A DNA stretch of 64,000 nucleotides from Gammaproteobacteria bacterium (GCA_022599775.1 JAHZLQ010000041.1:1-64000), one strand, 5' to 3'; shown: positions 47,357 to 55,496, counted from the first letter of the stretch. Notes: generated from the sequence alone by a model not told the origin. Made by a program: numbers and translations.

Positions 47357-47633
47357 GGTCGCGCTCCGGCGGCGTGGACTGGTAATACGTCTCCGGACGC
47401 CCGATCAGACGCCGCAGAACCTTGGCGGCGTTGACGATGAACACATAGGCCAGAAAGCCGAAACCGCAGAAGAAGCCGAACCAGTGCTCGAACTCGAAAT
47501 GGCCGTGGCGTTCGTAGAACAGGTCCGCGAGCAGCAGCGCTGCGCAGGCCAGGTAGAGAATCCGGACCAGCAGCGTCGCGCTCTGCGGTCGGTCCAGCCA
47601 ATGCTTGGGTTCGTTCATGGATGGTTTGCTCAC
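47349..47633 (-). CDS. small two-helix membrane protein of the antiporter operon
   Basis: A 94-residue protein with two predicted membrane segments (ATLLVRILYLACAALLLADL and FGFFCGFGFLAYVFIVNAA) and short polar ends. GTG 47633 overlaps the previous stop by four bases; ATG 47618 is an alternative start. No family is recognised, but its overlaps on both sides argue for a subunit or assembly factor of the antiporter. Confidence 0.75.
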   Translation of the reverse strand: MSKPSMNEPKHWLDRPQSATLLVRILYLACAALLLADLFYERHGHFEFEHWFGFFCGFGFLAYVFIVNAAKVLRRLIGRPETYYQSTPPERDHD

Positions 47634-49156
47634 GGGCTTCCCAGGCGGCGCGCCAGAGGTTCGATCAGGGCGTCTTCAAAAAAGAACATCGCGATGCAGG
47701 CCAGGGCCGTGATGCACAGCGGGAGCACGCAGGCCAGCGGCGCCTCCTGAACCGGTTCGGTGCGCGGGCGCGGATTGCCGGACGGGTTATCCGGGTCGGC
47801 GCCATGGGTGTCGGAACGGACAAAGAATGCTCGCATCGGCACCGGCATGAGGTAGGCGATCGCGAGCAGCGCACCAGCCAGCAGCACACCGAGCATCACC
47901 GGTACGCCGGCCTCGAGCGAGCCTTCGATCAACAACAGCTTGTCCCAACTGCCGGCCAGCGGCGGCAGGCCGATGATCGAAATCGAGGCTACGGTGAACG
48001 CCGCAAAGGTGTACGGCATCTTCTGGCCGAGGCCGTCCAGTTCGCTGACACGTGTGAGGTGGTGCGCGGTATAGATCGCGCCGGCGCAGAAGAACAGCGT
48101 GATCTTGCCGACCGCATGCGTCGCGATATGCAGGGCACCTTCGAGCACGGCGTAGTGCTGGGCGAGTGCCGCGCCCAGCACGATGTAGCTGAGCTGGCTC
48201 ACGGTCGAATAGGCAAGCCGCTTCTTGAGGTTGTCCTGACGCACCGCGATCACGCCCGCGGCCAGCAGCGTAAAGGCCGCGACCCACATCATCGGCTGCG
48301 AGGCGCCGCTGGTGCTGAGGTTGTCCAGGCCGAAGATGTAGATCGTGACCTTGAGCACCGAGAACACACCCGCCTTGACCACCGCCACCGCGTGCAGCAA
48401 TGCAGACACCGGCGTCGGCGCCACCATCGCCGCGGGTAGCCAGCGATGGAACGGCATCAGCGCCGCCTTGCCGATGCCGAACAGGAACATCGCATAGAGC
48501 ACCGCGAACAGCGCCGGGCTGCCGTGGCCGGCCAGAATCCCGCCGTCGCTGAACTGCGTGGTCCCGGTCAGCAGATAGGTCCAGACGATGGCCGGCAACA
48601 GCAGGCCGATCGAGGTCGTCAGCAGAACCGCGAGATAGACGCGCGCTCCGCGCTTCGCATCCTCGTTGCCCTTGTGGGCGACCAGCGGCCAGGTGGCCAG
48701 GGTCATGAACTCGTAGCCCACGAACAGCGTCACGAGATTGCCGGAAAAGGCAATCCACTGCGCCGCGGCGATCGCCAGCGCGAAACACAGGAAGAACCGG
48801 GTCTGGTGCTTCTCCGCGTTGCCGCGCATATAGCCGACGGCATACAGCGTGGTCAGCGGCCAAAGCACGGCGGAGACAGTCGCGAACAACAGCCCCAGCG
48901 GCTCCATCCGGAACTCGAAGGCGAGACCCGGCAACCAGTTCCATATCGTGAAACTCAGCTCCGCATCGGGCGCACTCCACAAGGCGCCGACCACCAGGGC
49001 CAGCACCAGGCCCATCAGCATCGAACTGCCATCGCGCAAATCGGGGCTGCGCCGCAGCAGCAACACCAGCGCGCCCGCCAGCAGCGGGAGCAGCACCGTC
49101 AACGGCAGGGCCAGCGCCTGGCCCGCGCCTGTCAGCGCAGCCGGCAACGCGATCAC
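47630..49156 (-). CDS. Mrp/Mbh-like antiporter subunit, NuoL/M/N homologue (second)
   Basis: A 508-residue member of the proton-conducting subunit family. Helix 5 carries the conserved Glu (TLFVGYEFMTLATWPLVAHK), and later helices have Lys/His (GIGKAALMPFHRWLPAAMVAPTPVSALLHA, KRLAYSTVSQLSYIVLGA). It starts with GTG overlapping the upstream gene by four bases. The C-terminus extends past the core with a final helix. Confidence 0.9.
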   Translation of the reverse strand: MIALPAALTGAGQALALPLTVLLPLLAGALVLLLRRSPDLRDGSSMLMGLVLALVVGALWSAPDAELSFTIWNWLPGLAFEFRMEPLGLLFATVSAVLWPLTTLYAVGYMRGNAEKHQTRFFLCFALAIAAAQWIAFSGNLVTLFVGYEFMTLATWPLVAHKGNEDAKRGARVYLAVLLTTSIGLLLPAIVWTYLLTGTTQFSDGGILAGHGSPALFAVLYAMFLFGIGKAALMPFHRWLPAAMVAPTPVSALLHAVAVVKAGVFSVLKVTIYIFGLDNLSTSGASQPMMWVAAFTLLAAGVIAVRQDNLKKRLAYSTVSQLSYIVLGAALAQHYAVLEGALHIATHAVGKITLFFCAGAIYTAHHLTRVSELDGLGQKMPYTFAAFTVASISIIGLPPLAGSWDKLLLIEGSLEAGVPVMLGVLLAGALLAIAYLMPVPMRAFFVRSDTHGADPDNPSGNPRPRTEPVQEAPLACVLPLCITALACIAMFFFEDALIEPLARRLGSP

Positions 49157-50628
49157 GGGGCCGCTCCCAGCAGGGCTGCGGACGCGGTCTGCGCCAGGGC
49201 CAGCGGCAGACGCGTATCGATTCCGAAGTAGATCGTGGAGATTGCCAGCAAGGCGGTCACGGCGGTCATTGCTCTCGGCACGGCGGCCGGTGTGCGCCCG
49301 GCTTGCGGTTCACGAAACCACGCCGCCTCAACGATCCGTCCCACGTAGACCAACGCCAGCAGGCTGCTGAACAGAACCGCGGCCAGCACCAGCCATTGCC
49401 CGCTGTCGATCAGGGCCGTCGCCAGCGCCCATTTGCTGACGAATCCGGCGCTCAGGGGGACGCCGATGAGTCCCAGTCCGGCCACCACGATCATGGCGAA
49501 GGTCCAGGGCATCAGGCGCCCCAGGCCGGCGATACTCTGCAGATCAGTACCGCCAAGTCTCAGCATCACCACGCCTGCCGCTGCGAACAGTGCTGCCTTG
49601 ATCAGCGCGTGGTTGAGAATGTGCAGATAGGCGGCGGTGAGTCCCTCGCTGGTGGCCAGGCTGATGCCGGCGACGATGTAGCCGACCTGACCGATGCTGG
49701 ACCAGGCCAGCACGCGTTTGAAATCAGTCTGCAGACAGGCCATCAGCGAGCCGGCGATCATGCCGACACAGCCGACCAGCAGGCCGATCTGCGTCAGCGG
49801 CAATACCTGGAACGCCACCGAGGCGCCGAAAATCGTGAACAGGAACCGGCACAGGGTATACAGCGCAATCTTGCTGCCGGTGGCGGACAGGAACACGCCG
49901 ACGGCCGAGGGAGATTCCGAATAGGCGCCGGGCTGCCAGGCGTGCAGCGGAAAGACGGCCGCCTTGATCGCCATACCGATGGTGACGAAGGCGACGGCTC
50001 CGATCAGTGCGCGGTTCTCCCCCAGCTCACTGACGCGCTGCGCGAGATCCGCCATGTTCAGCGTGCCGGTGATGGCGTAGACCAGACCGATGCCGATCAG
50101 CAGAAAGGTGCCGCCGATCGTGCCCAAAACGAGATACTGAAATGCCGCGAGCAAGGCACGACGGCGCGCGCCGAGCGCAATCAGCGCGTAGGACGCCAGC
50201 GACGAGATTTCGAGGAACACGAAGACATTGAACGCGTCACCGGTTGCCGCGATGCCCAACAGCCCGGCCAGGCACAGGCACATACAAGCGAAGAACAGAC
50301 CGACTCGTGCCGGCTCGAGTTCGGACGCGATGCTGCGCGGCGCATAGACCGAAACCAGCAGCGCGATCAGCGAGACCAGCAGCAGCAAGGGCGCATTGGC
50401 GCCGTCGATCACGTATTCGATCCCGGCCGGAGGCGACCAACCGCCAAGCTGGTAGTGCAGCACGATGCCGTCCAACGTCTGAATATTCAGGCCGACGGCG
50501 CAGGCAAACGCCGACGCGGCAGCAATGAAATAGATCAGCGCGGCCACGCGCGGCGTACGAAACAGCACGCACAAAGGCGCACACAGCAACGGCAGGACAA
50601 CCTGCAGTACGGGAAGGTGAACGATCAT
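49153..50628 (-). CDS. mrpD: MrpD-like antiporter subunit, NuoL/M/N homologue (first)
   Basis: A 491-residue proton-conducting subunit, closest in position (after mrpC) to classical MrpD/MnhD. Conserved features are FVFLEISSLASYALIALGA with the helix-5 Glu, FPLHAWQPGAYSESPSAVGVFLSATGSKIA and KRVLAWSSIGQVGYIVAGI. It overlaps mrpC upstream and the second NuoL/M-like gene downstream, each by four bases. Confidence 0.92.
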   Translation of the reverse strand: MIVHLPVLQVVLPLLCAPLCVLFRTPRVAALIYFIAAASAFACAVGLNIQTLDGIVLHYQLGGWSPPAGIEYVIDGANAPLLLLVSLIALLVSVYAPRSIASELEPARVGLFFACMCLCLAGLLGIAATGDAFNVFVFLEISSLASYALIALGARRRALLAAFQYLVLGTIGGTFLLIGIGLVYAITGTLNMADLAQRVSELGENRALIGAVAFVTIGMAIKAAVFPLHAWQPGAYSESPSAVGVFLSATGSKIALYTLCRFLFTIFGASVAFQVLPLTQIGLLVGCVGMIAGSLMACLQTDFKRVLAWSSIGQVGYIVAGISLATSEGLTAAYLHILNHALIKAALFAAAGVVMLRLGGTDLQSIAGLGRLMPWTFAMIVVAGLGLIGVPLSAGFVSKWALATALIDSGQWLVLAAVLFSSLLALVYVGRIVEAAWFREPQAGRTPAAVPRAMTAVTALLAISTIYFGIDTRLPLALAQTASAALLGAAP

Positions 50629-50990
50629 GCCGCTTTGATATCCTCGCGTTCCCGTTGCAGCGCCTCGGTCTCTTCAAGCGTCCCGTAGGCCTCGTGAATC
50701 CGCACGGCCAGAGCCAGCCCCAGCGCAGTCGTCGCAACGCCCACCACGATCGCGGTGAGGATCAGCACATGCGGCAGCGGATGCGAATACAACTCGAACC
50801 GGTCGTCAATGATCGGCGCTGTGCCGCCGACGACGGCGCCGAGACTGATGTAGAGCATGAACACCGAAACCTGGAACAGGTTCAGTCCGATCAATTTCTT
50901 GATGAAATTGCCGTGGCTGATCACGGTGTACAGACCGATCATCATCAACACGATGACGATCCAGAAATTGTAGTGCCCCGCCAGACTCAT
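50625..50990 (-). CDS. mrpC: Na+/H+ antiporter subunit C (NuoK-like)
   Basis: A 121-residue, three-helix MrpC/MnhC protein homologous to NuoK. It shows IGLYTVISHGNFIKKLIGLN and, after the second helix, DPLPHVLILTAIVVGVATTA-type residues with the conserved PLPHVL. It overlaps both neighbours by four bases. Confidence 0.94.
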   Translation of the reverse strand: MSLAGHYNFWIVIVLMMIGLYTVISHGNFIKKLIGLNLFQVSVFMLYISLGAVVGGTAPIIDDRFELYSHPLPHVLILTAIVVGVATTALGLALAVRIHEAYGTLEETEALQREREDIKAA

Positions 50991-51418
50991 TGCTTCACAC
51001 CCCGCCCCGCAAATGCATAGAAGACGGCGGTGAGAACCGCCGCAACGGTGATGCCCACACCCGCCTCAACCAGCAGAATGCCGAGATGCTGGCCGGCGTG
51101 CGGGTGATGCGGATTGAGCGTGTCGTAATCCAGAAACCGTCCGCCCAGCAGCAGGCTGACCACGCCGACGCCGATATAGATCAGCAGCCCCAGCGGGATC
51201 AGGAACATCAAGGCCTTCCACGGCAGTACCTTGCGTGCCCGGTGGAGCCCGAACACCAGCCCGTAGAGAATCATGCCGGCGGCGAAGATCGCGCCGGCCT
51301 GGAAGCCGCCACCGGGGCCATAGTCACCATGAAACTGCACATACAGCGCGAACAGCAGAATGAACGGCATCATGATCTTGCTGACGACCCGCAGTACCAG
51401 ATGATCGTTCTCCATCAT
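50987..51418 (-). CDS. mrpB: Na+/H+ antiporter subunit B
   Basis: A 143-residue, four-helix MrpB/MnhB protein. The signature FHGDYGPGGGFQAGAI lies after the first helix, and the last helix follows HLGILLVEAGVGITV. Overlaps of four bases link it to the MbhD/E-like gene before and mrpC after. Confidence 0.94.
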   Translation of the reverse strand: MMENDHLVLRVVSKIMMPFILLFALYVQFHGDYGPGGGFQAGAIFAAGMILYGLVFGLHRARKVLPWKALMFLIPLGLLIYIGVGVVSLLLGGRFLDYDTLNPHHPHAGQHLGILLVEAGVGITVAAVLTAVFYAFAGRGVKQ

Positions 51419-51975
51419 GAGCTGCCGGCCTCCGAACGAGGCTTGCGGGTTCTCGCCAGCAGCAGCAACACGCCGATCCCGGCAGTGAAAATCACCGCAA
51501 CCTCACCCATGGTGTCGTAGCCGCGATAGCTCGCAAGCACCGTAGTGACCACATTCGGAATCCCGGTCTCCTGCACCGATTCCTCCAGATAAACCGACTT
51601 CAGGGGATGCGTCTGCACCGGCGAATCCAGGGAGCCGACGACGGGCAGATCCTGCGAGGCGTAGATCAGGGTTGCGCCGGTGATCGTGACCACGATCAGC
51701 GCCGGCAGGCCGAGCCGGCGCGGTGTGAAGCGTTCACGCGCATTGGTCAGCGCCAGGGCACTGAGAAACAGGACCGTGGTGATACCGGCCCCGACCGCCG
51801 CTTCCGTGAACGCGACGTCAACCGCGTCGAGCAGCACGAAGATCGACGCGCACACCAGACTGAACAGACCGGACAGCATGGCCGCCGCATACAGGTGTCG
51901 TAGCTGGGCGATCGTGATGGCGGTGACCGTCAGGATCGCGAACAGAACCAAGTCGACGTAGAAGAATCCGCTCAT
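51415..51975 (-). CDS. DUF4040/MbhD-MbhE-like antiporter subunit
   Basis: A 186-residue membrane protein. The first ~85 residues match the MbhD/DUF4040 unit (LSGLFSLVCASIFVLLDAVDVAFTEAAVGAG), and the last ~60 an MbhE-like unit ending VTTVLASYRGYDTMGEVAVIF. In canonical Mrp complexes these domains are fused to the end of the large MrpA; here they are a separate gene. Confidence 0.9.
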   Translation of the reverse strand: MSGFFYVDLVLFAILTVTAITIAQLRHLYAAAMLSGLFSLVCASIFVLLDAVDVAFTEAAVGAGITTVLFLSALALTNARERFTPRRLGLPALIVVTITGATLIYASQDLPVVGSLDSPVQTHPLKSVYLEESVQETGIPNVVTTVLASYRGYDTMGEVAVIFTAGIGVLLLLARTRKPRSEAGSS

Positions 51976-52298
51976 CGCCGCCCCCCGGATTTACGCGTCC
52001 ACGGACTGAGACCGTCACCCAGCGCCGCACTGGCCAGCGCATGCGTGGCTGTCGGCCCGGTAAACAGCAGAAACAGGGCAATCAAGGCAAGTCGCAAGCC
52101 CTGCGCGAAATCCTCCACCTGAAACAGCAGTCCCAACAGGATCAGACCCGCACCCGCGGTATCGGTGAGACTGGCGGCGTGGGTGCGTGAAAAGAAATCC
52201 GGCATGCGCAGCAAACCGACACCGCCCGACACCACGAAAAGGCTTCCAACAAGCAAGGTACATCCACTGGCAATGTCCAGCGCCGCCTCAAGACTCAC
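51972..52298 (-). CDS. mrpG: Na+/H+ antiporter subunit G
   Basis: A 108-residue, three-helix MrpG/MnhG protein with LRMPDFFSRTHAASLTDTAG and GPTATHALASAAL, both family blocks. It begins with GTG overlapping the mrpF stop by four bases. Confidence 0.93.
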   Translation of the reverse strand: MSLEAALDIASGCTLLVGSLFVVSGGVGLLRMPDFFSRTHAASLTDTAGAGLILLGLLFQVEDFAQGLRLALIALFLLFTGPTATHALASAALGDGLSPWTRKSGGRR

Positions 52299-52573
52299 AA
52301 CACCCCCTCCTCGTCCGCGGCCCCGAGGTCGCCGTAGTGCGACAAGCGCATCACCGCAATCGTTCCCACAAAATTGATCAGCGCGTAGACCAGGGCGATA
52401 TCGAGGAAATCGGGACGCCCCGCGACGAAACCGGCCACCGCGATGAGGAGCACCGTCTTCGTGCCGAAGATATTGATGGCCAGAATCCGATCATAGAGTG
52501 TCGGCCCGACCAGCGCCCGCGTCAGCGCCAGAACCATAGACGCCAGCACCGCCAACAGCGCAGCGACGAACAT
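52295..52573 (-). CDS. mrpF: Na+/H+ antiporter subunit F
   Basis: A 92-residue, three-helix MrpF/MnhF protein (LVGPTLYDRILAINIFGTKT, then DIALVYALINFVGTIAV). The Asp of the DRILA block is conserved in the family. It overlaps mrpE by one base (TGATG) and mrpG by four. Confidence 0.93.
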   Translation of the reverse strand: MFVAALLAVLASMVLALTRALVGPTLYDRILAINIFGTKTVLLIAVAGFVAGRPDFLDIALVYALINFVGTIAVMRLSHYGDLGAADEEGVL

Positions 52574-53046
52574 CAGTTGACCTCCAGCTTGCGCACCTGC
52601 GCCACGATCGCACCCTTGCGCAGCTCCTCCAGATCACGCCGATTGAGCGCGTGCACGGCGATGGAACCACGGCGGATTGCCAGAGCCAGCGTGCCCGGCG
52701 TCAGCGTGATCGAATTGGCATAGGTGGCCTGCTGCAAGGGAGACAGGCCTTCCGCCTTCATTTCGGCAACGGCCGGATCAATCGGCAGGCGCGGTGTCCA
52801 GACGCACTTCGCGACGGATACGGCCGAAATCAGAATCTGACCGGCGAGCCACAGCCAGTAACGCGGCGCCGCCAGGCTCGGCCGGAGCGGCTGCGCTTCC
52901 GAATCGACGATATCCATCCGGTGGGCCAGCCAGCCCACCAATGCGATCGACGCCACTCCGAATGCCAGCAGCAGCGGCGTGTAGTGCCCGGACAAGCCGA
53001 GCCAGAACAGGGCCAGCACCAAAGCCAGCCACAGCGCGTGGTTCAT
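52573..53046 (-). CDS. mrpE: Na+/H+ antiporter subunit E
   Basis: A 157-residue MrpE/MnhE protein, first gene of the operon. N-terminal helices are followed by the family block ANSITLTPGTLALAIRRGSI and a cytoplasmic tail. ATG 53046 has AGGA about eleven bases upstream; the open frame starts eight codons earlier. The 376-base gap to tRNA-Val should hold the operon promoter. Confidence 0.93.
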   Translation of the reverse strand: MNHALWLALVLALFWLGLSGHYTPLLLAFGVASIALVGWLAHRMDIVDSEAQPLRPSLAAPRYWLWLAGQILISAVSVAKCVWTPRLPIDPAVAEMKAEGLSPLQQATYANSITLTPGTLALAIRRGSIAVHALNRRDLEELRKGAIVAQVRKLEVN

Positions 53047-53423
53047 GCGTTCTTTGTTCCTAGGTCGCAATGGATATCCCGCGAATGCGATCGCGTCCGA
53101 ACCTGCGATCAGCCCGGCACACCGGGCTTTCTCTCCTCACGGCGGTGCCGTCTCCGGACTTTACCGTTCCCGGGGGGTACGTGTCGCCCCAAGTTGCCGA
53201 TCGAAGCCTCATGCAGCGCTGCCCCTCTCAGCAGCTTCGCTCGCTTGCCAGCGGAACAAATGGGTGTGAAGACGCCGTCCGGGCCCACAGTGCCAAAGAC
53301 TCACTACACAGTTCCGACAGGCAAAATCGATACCGATGCCCGCAGAATCCGGCATGGACACCGGCAACAAAAGGATTGCAAGCGCACCGCCGCTCATTTA
53401 AAGTGCCGCCCCTGCAAAACAGC
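53047..53423. other. intergenic region between mrpE and tRNA-Val
   Basis: No gene is recognised. It must contain the minus-strand promoter for the antiporter operon and, near its right end, the plus-strand tRNA promoter. No clear riboswitch or ion-sensing element was recognised by eye. Confidence 0.5.
53376..53404 (+). promoter_or_regulatory. probable promoter of tRNA-Val
   Basis: TTGCAA (53376-53381) and TAAAGT (53399-53404) are separated by 17 bases and resemble -35 and -10 elements. Transcription would begin about a dozen bases before the tRNA. Confidence 0.5.
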
Positions 53424-53500
53424 AGGCGCGTAGCTCAGCTGGTTAGAGCACCACCTTGACATGGTGGGGGTCGTTGGTTCGAGTCCAATCGCGCCTACCA
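53424..53500 (+). tRNA. tRNA-Val (anticodon GAC)
   Basis: A 77-base cloverleaf. Acceptor AGGCGCG pairs with CGCGCCT, then A and an encoded CCA. The anticodon stem CCACC/GGTGG encloses TTGACAT, giving GAC. The T-arm reads TTGGTTCGAGTCCAA. Its 3' end is duplicated downstream, marking it as an integration site. Confidence 0.95.
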
Positions 53501-53512
53501 ATACCTTGAAAG

Positions 53513-53537
53513 GCCTCCGGTTTCCAGAGGCTTTTTT
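53513..53537 (+). terminator. rho-independent terminator of tRNA-Val
   Basis: GCCTC (53513-53517) pairs with GAGGC (53527-53531) around a small loop in which GG/CC also pair, followed by six T residues (53532-53537). Confidence 0.8.
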
Positions 53538-53576
53538 GTAGTCTCGCGGCATGGACTCTCACCAACGACCCTCCGG

Positions 53577-53694
53577 GTCGTGGTTGTTCGTTCCCTTTAT
53601 TCGGCCGCTCACGCGGCATTTCCTTTCGCACTCACGTCACGCGCTGCGCGCGCGGTCGAGTCCAATCGCGCCTACCAATTCAATAGCTTACAAG
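53577..53694 (+). repeat. tRNA-Val 3'-end duplication with insert, copy A (att-like)
   Basis: The last 22 tRNA bases (TCGAGTCCAATCGCGCC...CCA) recur exactly at 53656-53677, preceded by about 75 bases beginning GTCGTGGTTGTTCG and containing TTCGGCCGCT and CTCACGTCACGCGCTGCGCG. After the CCA comes ATTCAATAGCTTACAAG. Copy B at 55654-55784 has the same layout. Such duplicated tRNA ends are left by integrating elements. Confidence 0.75.
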
Positions 53695-53746
53695 GCATCG
53701 TAAGTGTTCCGGGAAAAGTCCGGGTATTTTCCGGGAATTCCGTCTA

Positions 53747-53775
53747 AAAGCCTCGCCATCGTGCGGGGCTTTTTC
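53747..53775 (+). terminator. terminator-like hairpin in the tRNA-Val islet
   Basis: AAAAGCCTCGC (53747-53757) pairs, with one G-U, to GCGGGGCTTTT (53764-53774), and a further T follows. The A- and T-rich flanks allow action in either direction. No gene is seen immediately before it, so it may be left over from a lost gene. Confidence 0.65.
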
Positions 53776-54159
53776 TTTGGGTCGCGGGCATTCATATGCG
53801 TAGACGGCGAGCGTTCGTATGCGCTGCGCCGGAGCGAAATTGAGCATCGGTTCTCCGCGCAGGACCATCTAAACCGAGCGAAAACCCAAGGTAGTATCTG
53901 TATCTACGAGTGCGGTCACTGTGCACCCCCGTCTCGCCGCCGCTCGAGGCAGCGCCGCGCGATCGACTCGGCGCGCTGGGCTAACTCGCAGAGCCTACTC
54001 GCGTCTATCAAACTCTGATCGACATACTTTGGGATTCAGCCTCGACTTCGATCCCACCGAACGAACATGTGAAAGTCCGGATAGAGCTACTTCGAGCCCG
54101 CGACGACGCTAATAATCCTACAATTTCGAGCGCTATCGCAGAATGCGTACAATACGTCG
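53776..54159. other. islet DNA without recognisable genes
   Basis: No family, RNA gene or repeat recognised. Base composition is lower in GC than the flanking chromosome, as expected for acquired or decaying DNA. Confidence 0.5.
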
Positions 54160-54188
54160 CAATATAATCATATTGTGAGCTTGGGAGG
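54160..54188 (+). promoter_or_regulatory. promoter with overlapping palindrome and ribosome site before the XRE/VbhA-like gene
   Basis: A perfect TATAAT (54163-54168) is embedded in the palindrome CAATAT-AATC-ATATTG (54160-54175), a suitable operator for an autoregulated antitoxin. GGGAGG (54183-54188), a strong ribosome site, follows eight bases after the palindrome. No ATG, GTG or TTG lies at the right distance; ATC 54194 and ATT 54197 do. Confidence 0.6.
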
Positions 54189-54259
54189 CAGCAATCATTC
54201 CCATCGAAATCGCTATTCTTCTGCTTATCGGCGCAGGCGGTATCGCGCTGGGGCACACA

Positions 54260-54835
54260 TTGAGCAAACAGGAGCGAATGGCAGGGCTGGCGAGACGTCA
54301 AGCGTTTCGCATGCGAAACAAAAATACGATCAGTCGCGATAGCGATACGGCGTCTTACGAGTGCGTCTGGGACGCTCTCAGCAACACGGAAACAGAGGCC
54401 GAGATCCTGCGCACAAAAAGCATGATTGCGCGGCGCGTCGAACAGCGCGTGTCCTCATGGGGTGTCAGCGAAGCGCACGTCGCAAGACGGCTCGGGTTGA
54501 CCGTATCGCGCATGCGAGAGCTGAAGAACCAACCGGTGTCGCAGTTCACGCTCGAGCAGCTGATCGAAATGGCAACCGCATGCGGATTTTCGGTTGTATT
54601 GCAGCAAAACGCCTCACGACCGTTCGACATGGGCGACGCCGAGCGCGGACGTGCCCAAGAAGAACGCAGAACACAACTGAAAGCGGCGGATCAGATCAAC
54701 TCACGCGAAGGCCTTCCCCCACCAAGCAATTATGCGGTGGAGATCGGAGAACGCTATATCTCGGGAGAATTGACAGCAGACGAAGCCGTCAGCCGACTGG
54801 TCAACCACCACACGTCAAACGGCGACCGCGCATAA
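54260..54835 (+). CDS. XRE/HigA-like DNA-binding protein with VbhA-like antitoxin tail
   Basis: A 191-residue protein from TTG 54260. Residues about 33-115 match HigA2-type HTH antitoxins: VWDALSNTETEAEILRTKSM, then VARRLGLTVSRMRELKN and FTLEQLIEMATACGF. The end, with EIGERYISGELTADEAVSRL, matches the short antitoxin motif found in VbhA-type partners of Fic toxins. No toxin gene accompanies it. The TTG has no good ribosome site. The frame is open back to 54179, and starting at ATT 54197 behind GGGAGG would add an N-terminal membrane helix (IEIAILLLIGAGGIALG). The true start is therefore uncertain. Confidence 0.7.
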   Translation: MSKQERMAGLARRQAFRMRNKNTISRDSDTASYECVWDALSNTETEAEILRTKSMIARRVEQRVSSWGVSEAHVARRLGLTVSRMRELKNQPVSQFTLEQLIEMATACGFSVVLQQNASRPFDMGDAERGRAQEERRTQLKAADQINSREGLPPPSNYAVEIGERYISGELTADEAVSRLVNHHTSNGDRA

Positions 54836-54962
54836 CATAAGCGCTCACAGGATTGACTAGCGGCCGGTTTTGGCGGGTTCGACAAAACGGCCACGCTCCA
54901 GCCGCATCACTTGCGCCCCGTGACCTCAGCCATCGCCTGATATTTATGCTTACCGCCTAAGC

Positions 54963-55217
54963 TTAGGCGACATGCAACTCCTGTCGAAGCACTTCGCGTA
55001 ACTTTCTTACGGTCAGCGGGGCATCGTCCGCATCCATCGCAGCGCGCAGTGTGTCGTTGATCAGTGTCTGGTAATTGCCGCCCCCTTTCACCTGATCGCG
55101 GAACCAAGCCAGCACATCAGCATCGATCCGAATCGTGATGCGTTCCTTACCGGGTTCACTGACAAGCGCGCCACGCGTTGCTTGGCTGAAGTCGAGTTCT
55201 GGCATTTTGTCGGTCAT
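54963..55217 (-). CDS. brnA: BrnA-type antitoxin
   Basis: An 84-residue ribbon-helix-helix antitoxin. The signature KERITIRIDADVLAWFR is followed by GGGNYQTLINDTLRAAM. It neutralises BrnT and represses the shared promoter. It follows brnT after three bases, the normal toxin-first order. Confidence 0.94.
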   Translation of the reverse strand: MTDKMPELDFSQATRGALVSEPGKERITIRIDADVLAWFRDQVKGGGNYQTLINDTLRAAMDADDAPLTVRKLREVLRQELHVA

Positions 55218-55220
55218 GGT

Positions 55221-55490
55221 TTACTCCTGATACTGGCGAATTTCGCCCGGACTGGCCTTGCGGGCGGAAATAAGCCTGTACGTGTTGCCGTCACGCTCCA
55301 CCCAGACCACGAGCAACACGCGAAGGCTTAAGCTCATGCCCAACGTGACCATCCGGTTTTCATCGTGGCTGTCGGAATCTGAACGGGTCAACGCGAAGTC
55401 ATCGAAGAACACGCCTACCGCATCGGCAAAATCCACCCCGTGCTTCCGAATGTTCTCCTGACGTTTGGCCTCGTCCCACTCGTAGTTCAT
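55221..55490 (-). CDS. brnT: BrnT-type ribonuclease toxin
   Basis: An 89-residue BrnT-family toxin of RelE-like fold. The family pattern is complete: YEWDEAKRQENIRKHGVDF, AVGVFFDDF, ENRMVTLGMS, LLVVWVERDG and LISARKASPGE. The ATG lies seven bases after a -10 hexamer, so the mRNA is nearly leaderless. A palindromic operator covers the promoter. Confidence 0.94.
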   Translation of the reverse strand: MNYEWDEAKRQENIRKHGVDFADAVGVFFDDFALTRSDSDSHDENRMVTLGMSLSLRVLLVVWVERDGNTYRLISARKASPGEIRQYQE

Positions 55491-55496
55491 GCTCTA

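Noticed and set aside
45191-47434. 747-codon plus-strand frame overlapping nhaD and the antiporter operon
   Set aside because: A shadow of two well-supported genes, with low-complexity Arg/Gln/His composition.
53680-53868. 62-codon minus-strand frame as a possible integrase tail
   Set aside because: No recombinase motif is visible; the convincing remnant is at 55878-55973.
54907-55107. 66-codon minus-strand frame overlapping brnA
   Set aside because: It overlaps a clear BrnA antitoxin in another frame and has no independent support.
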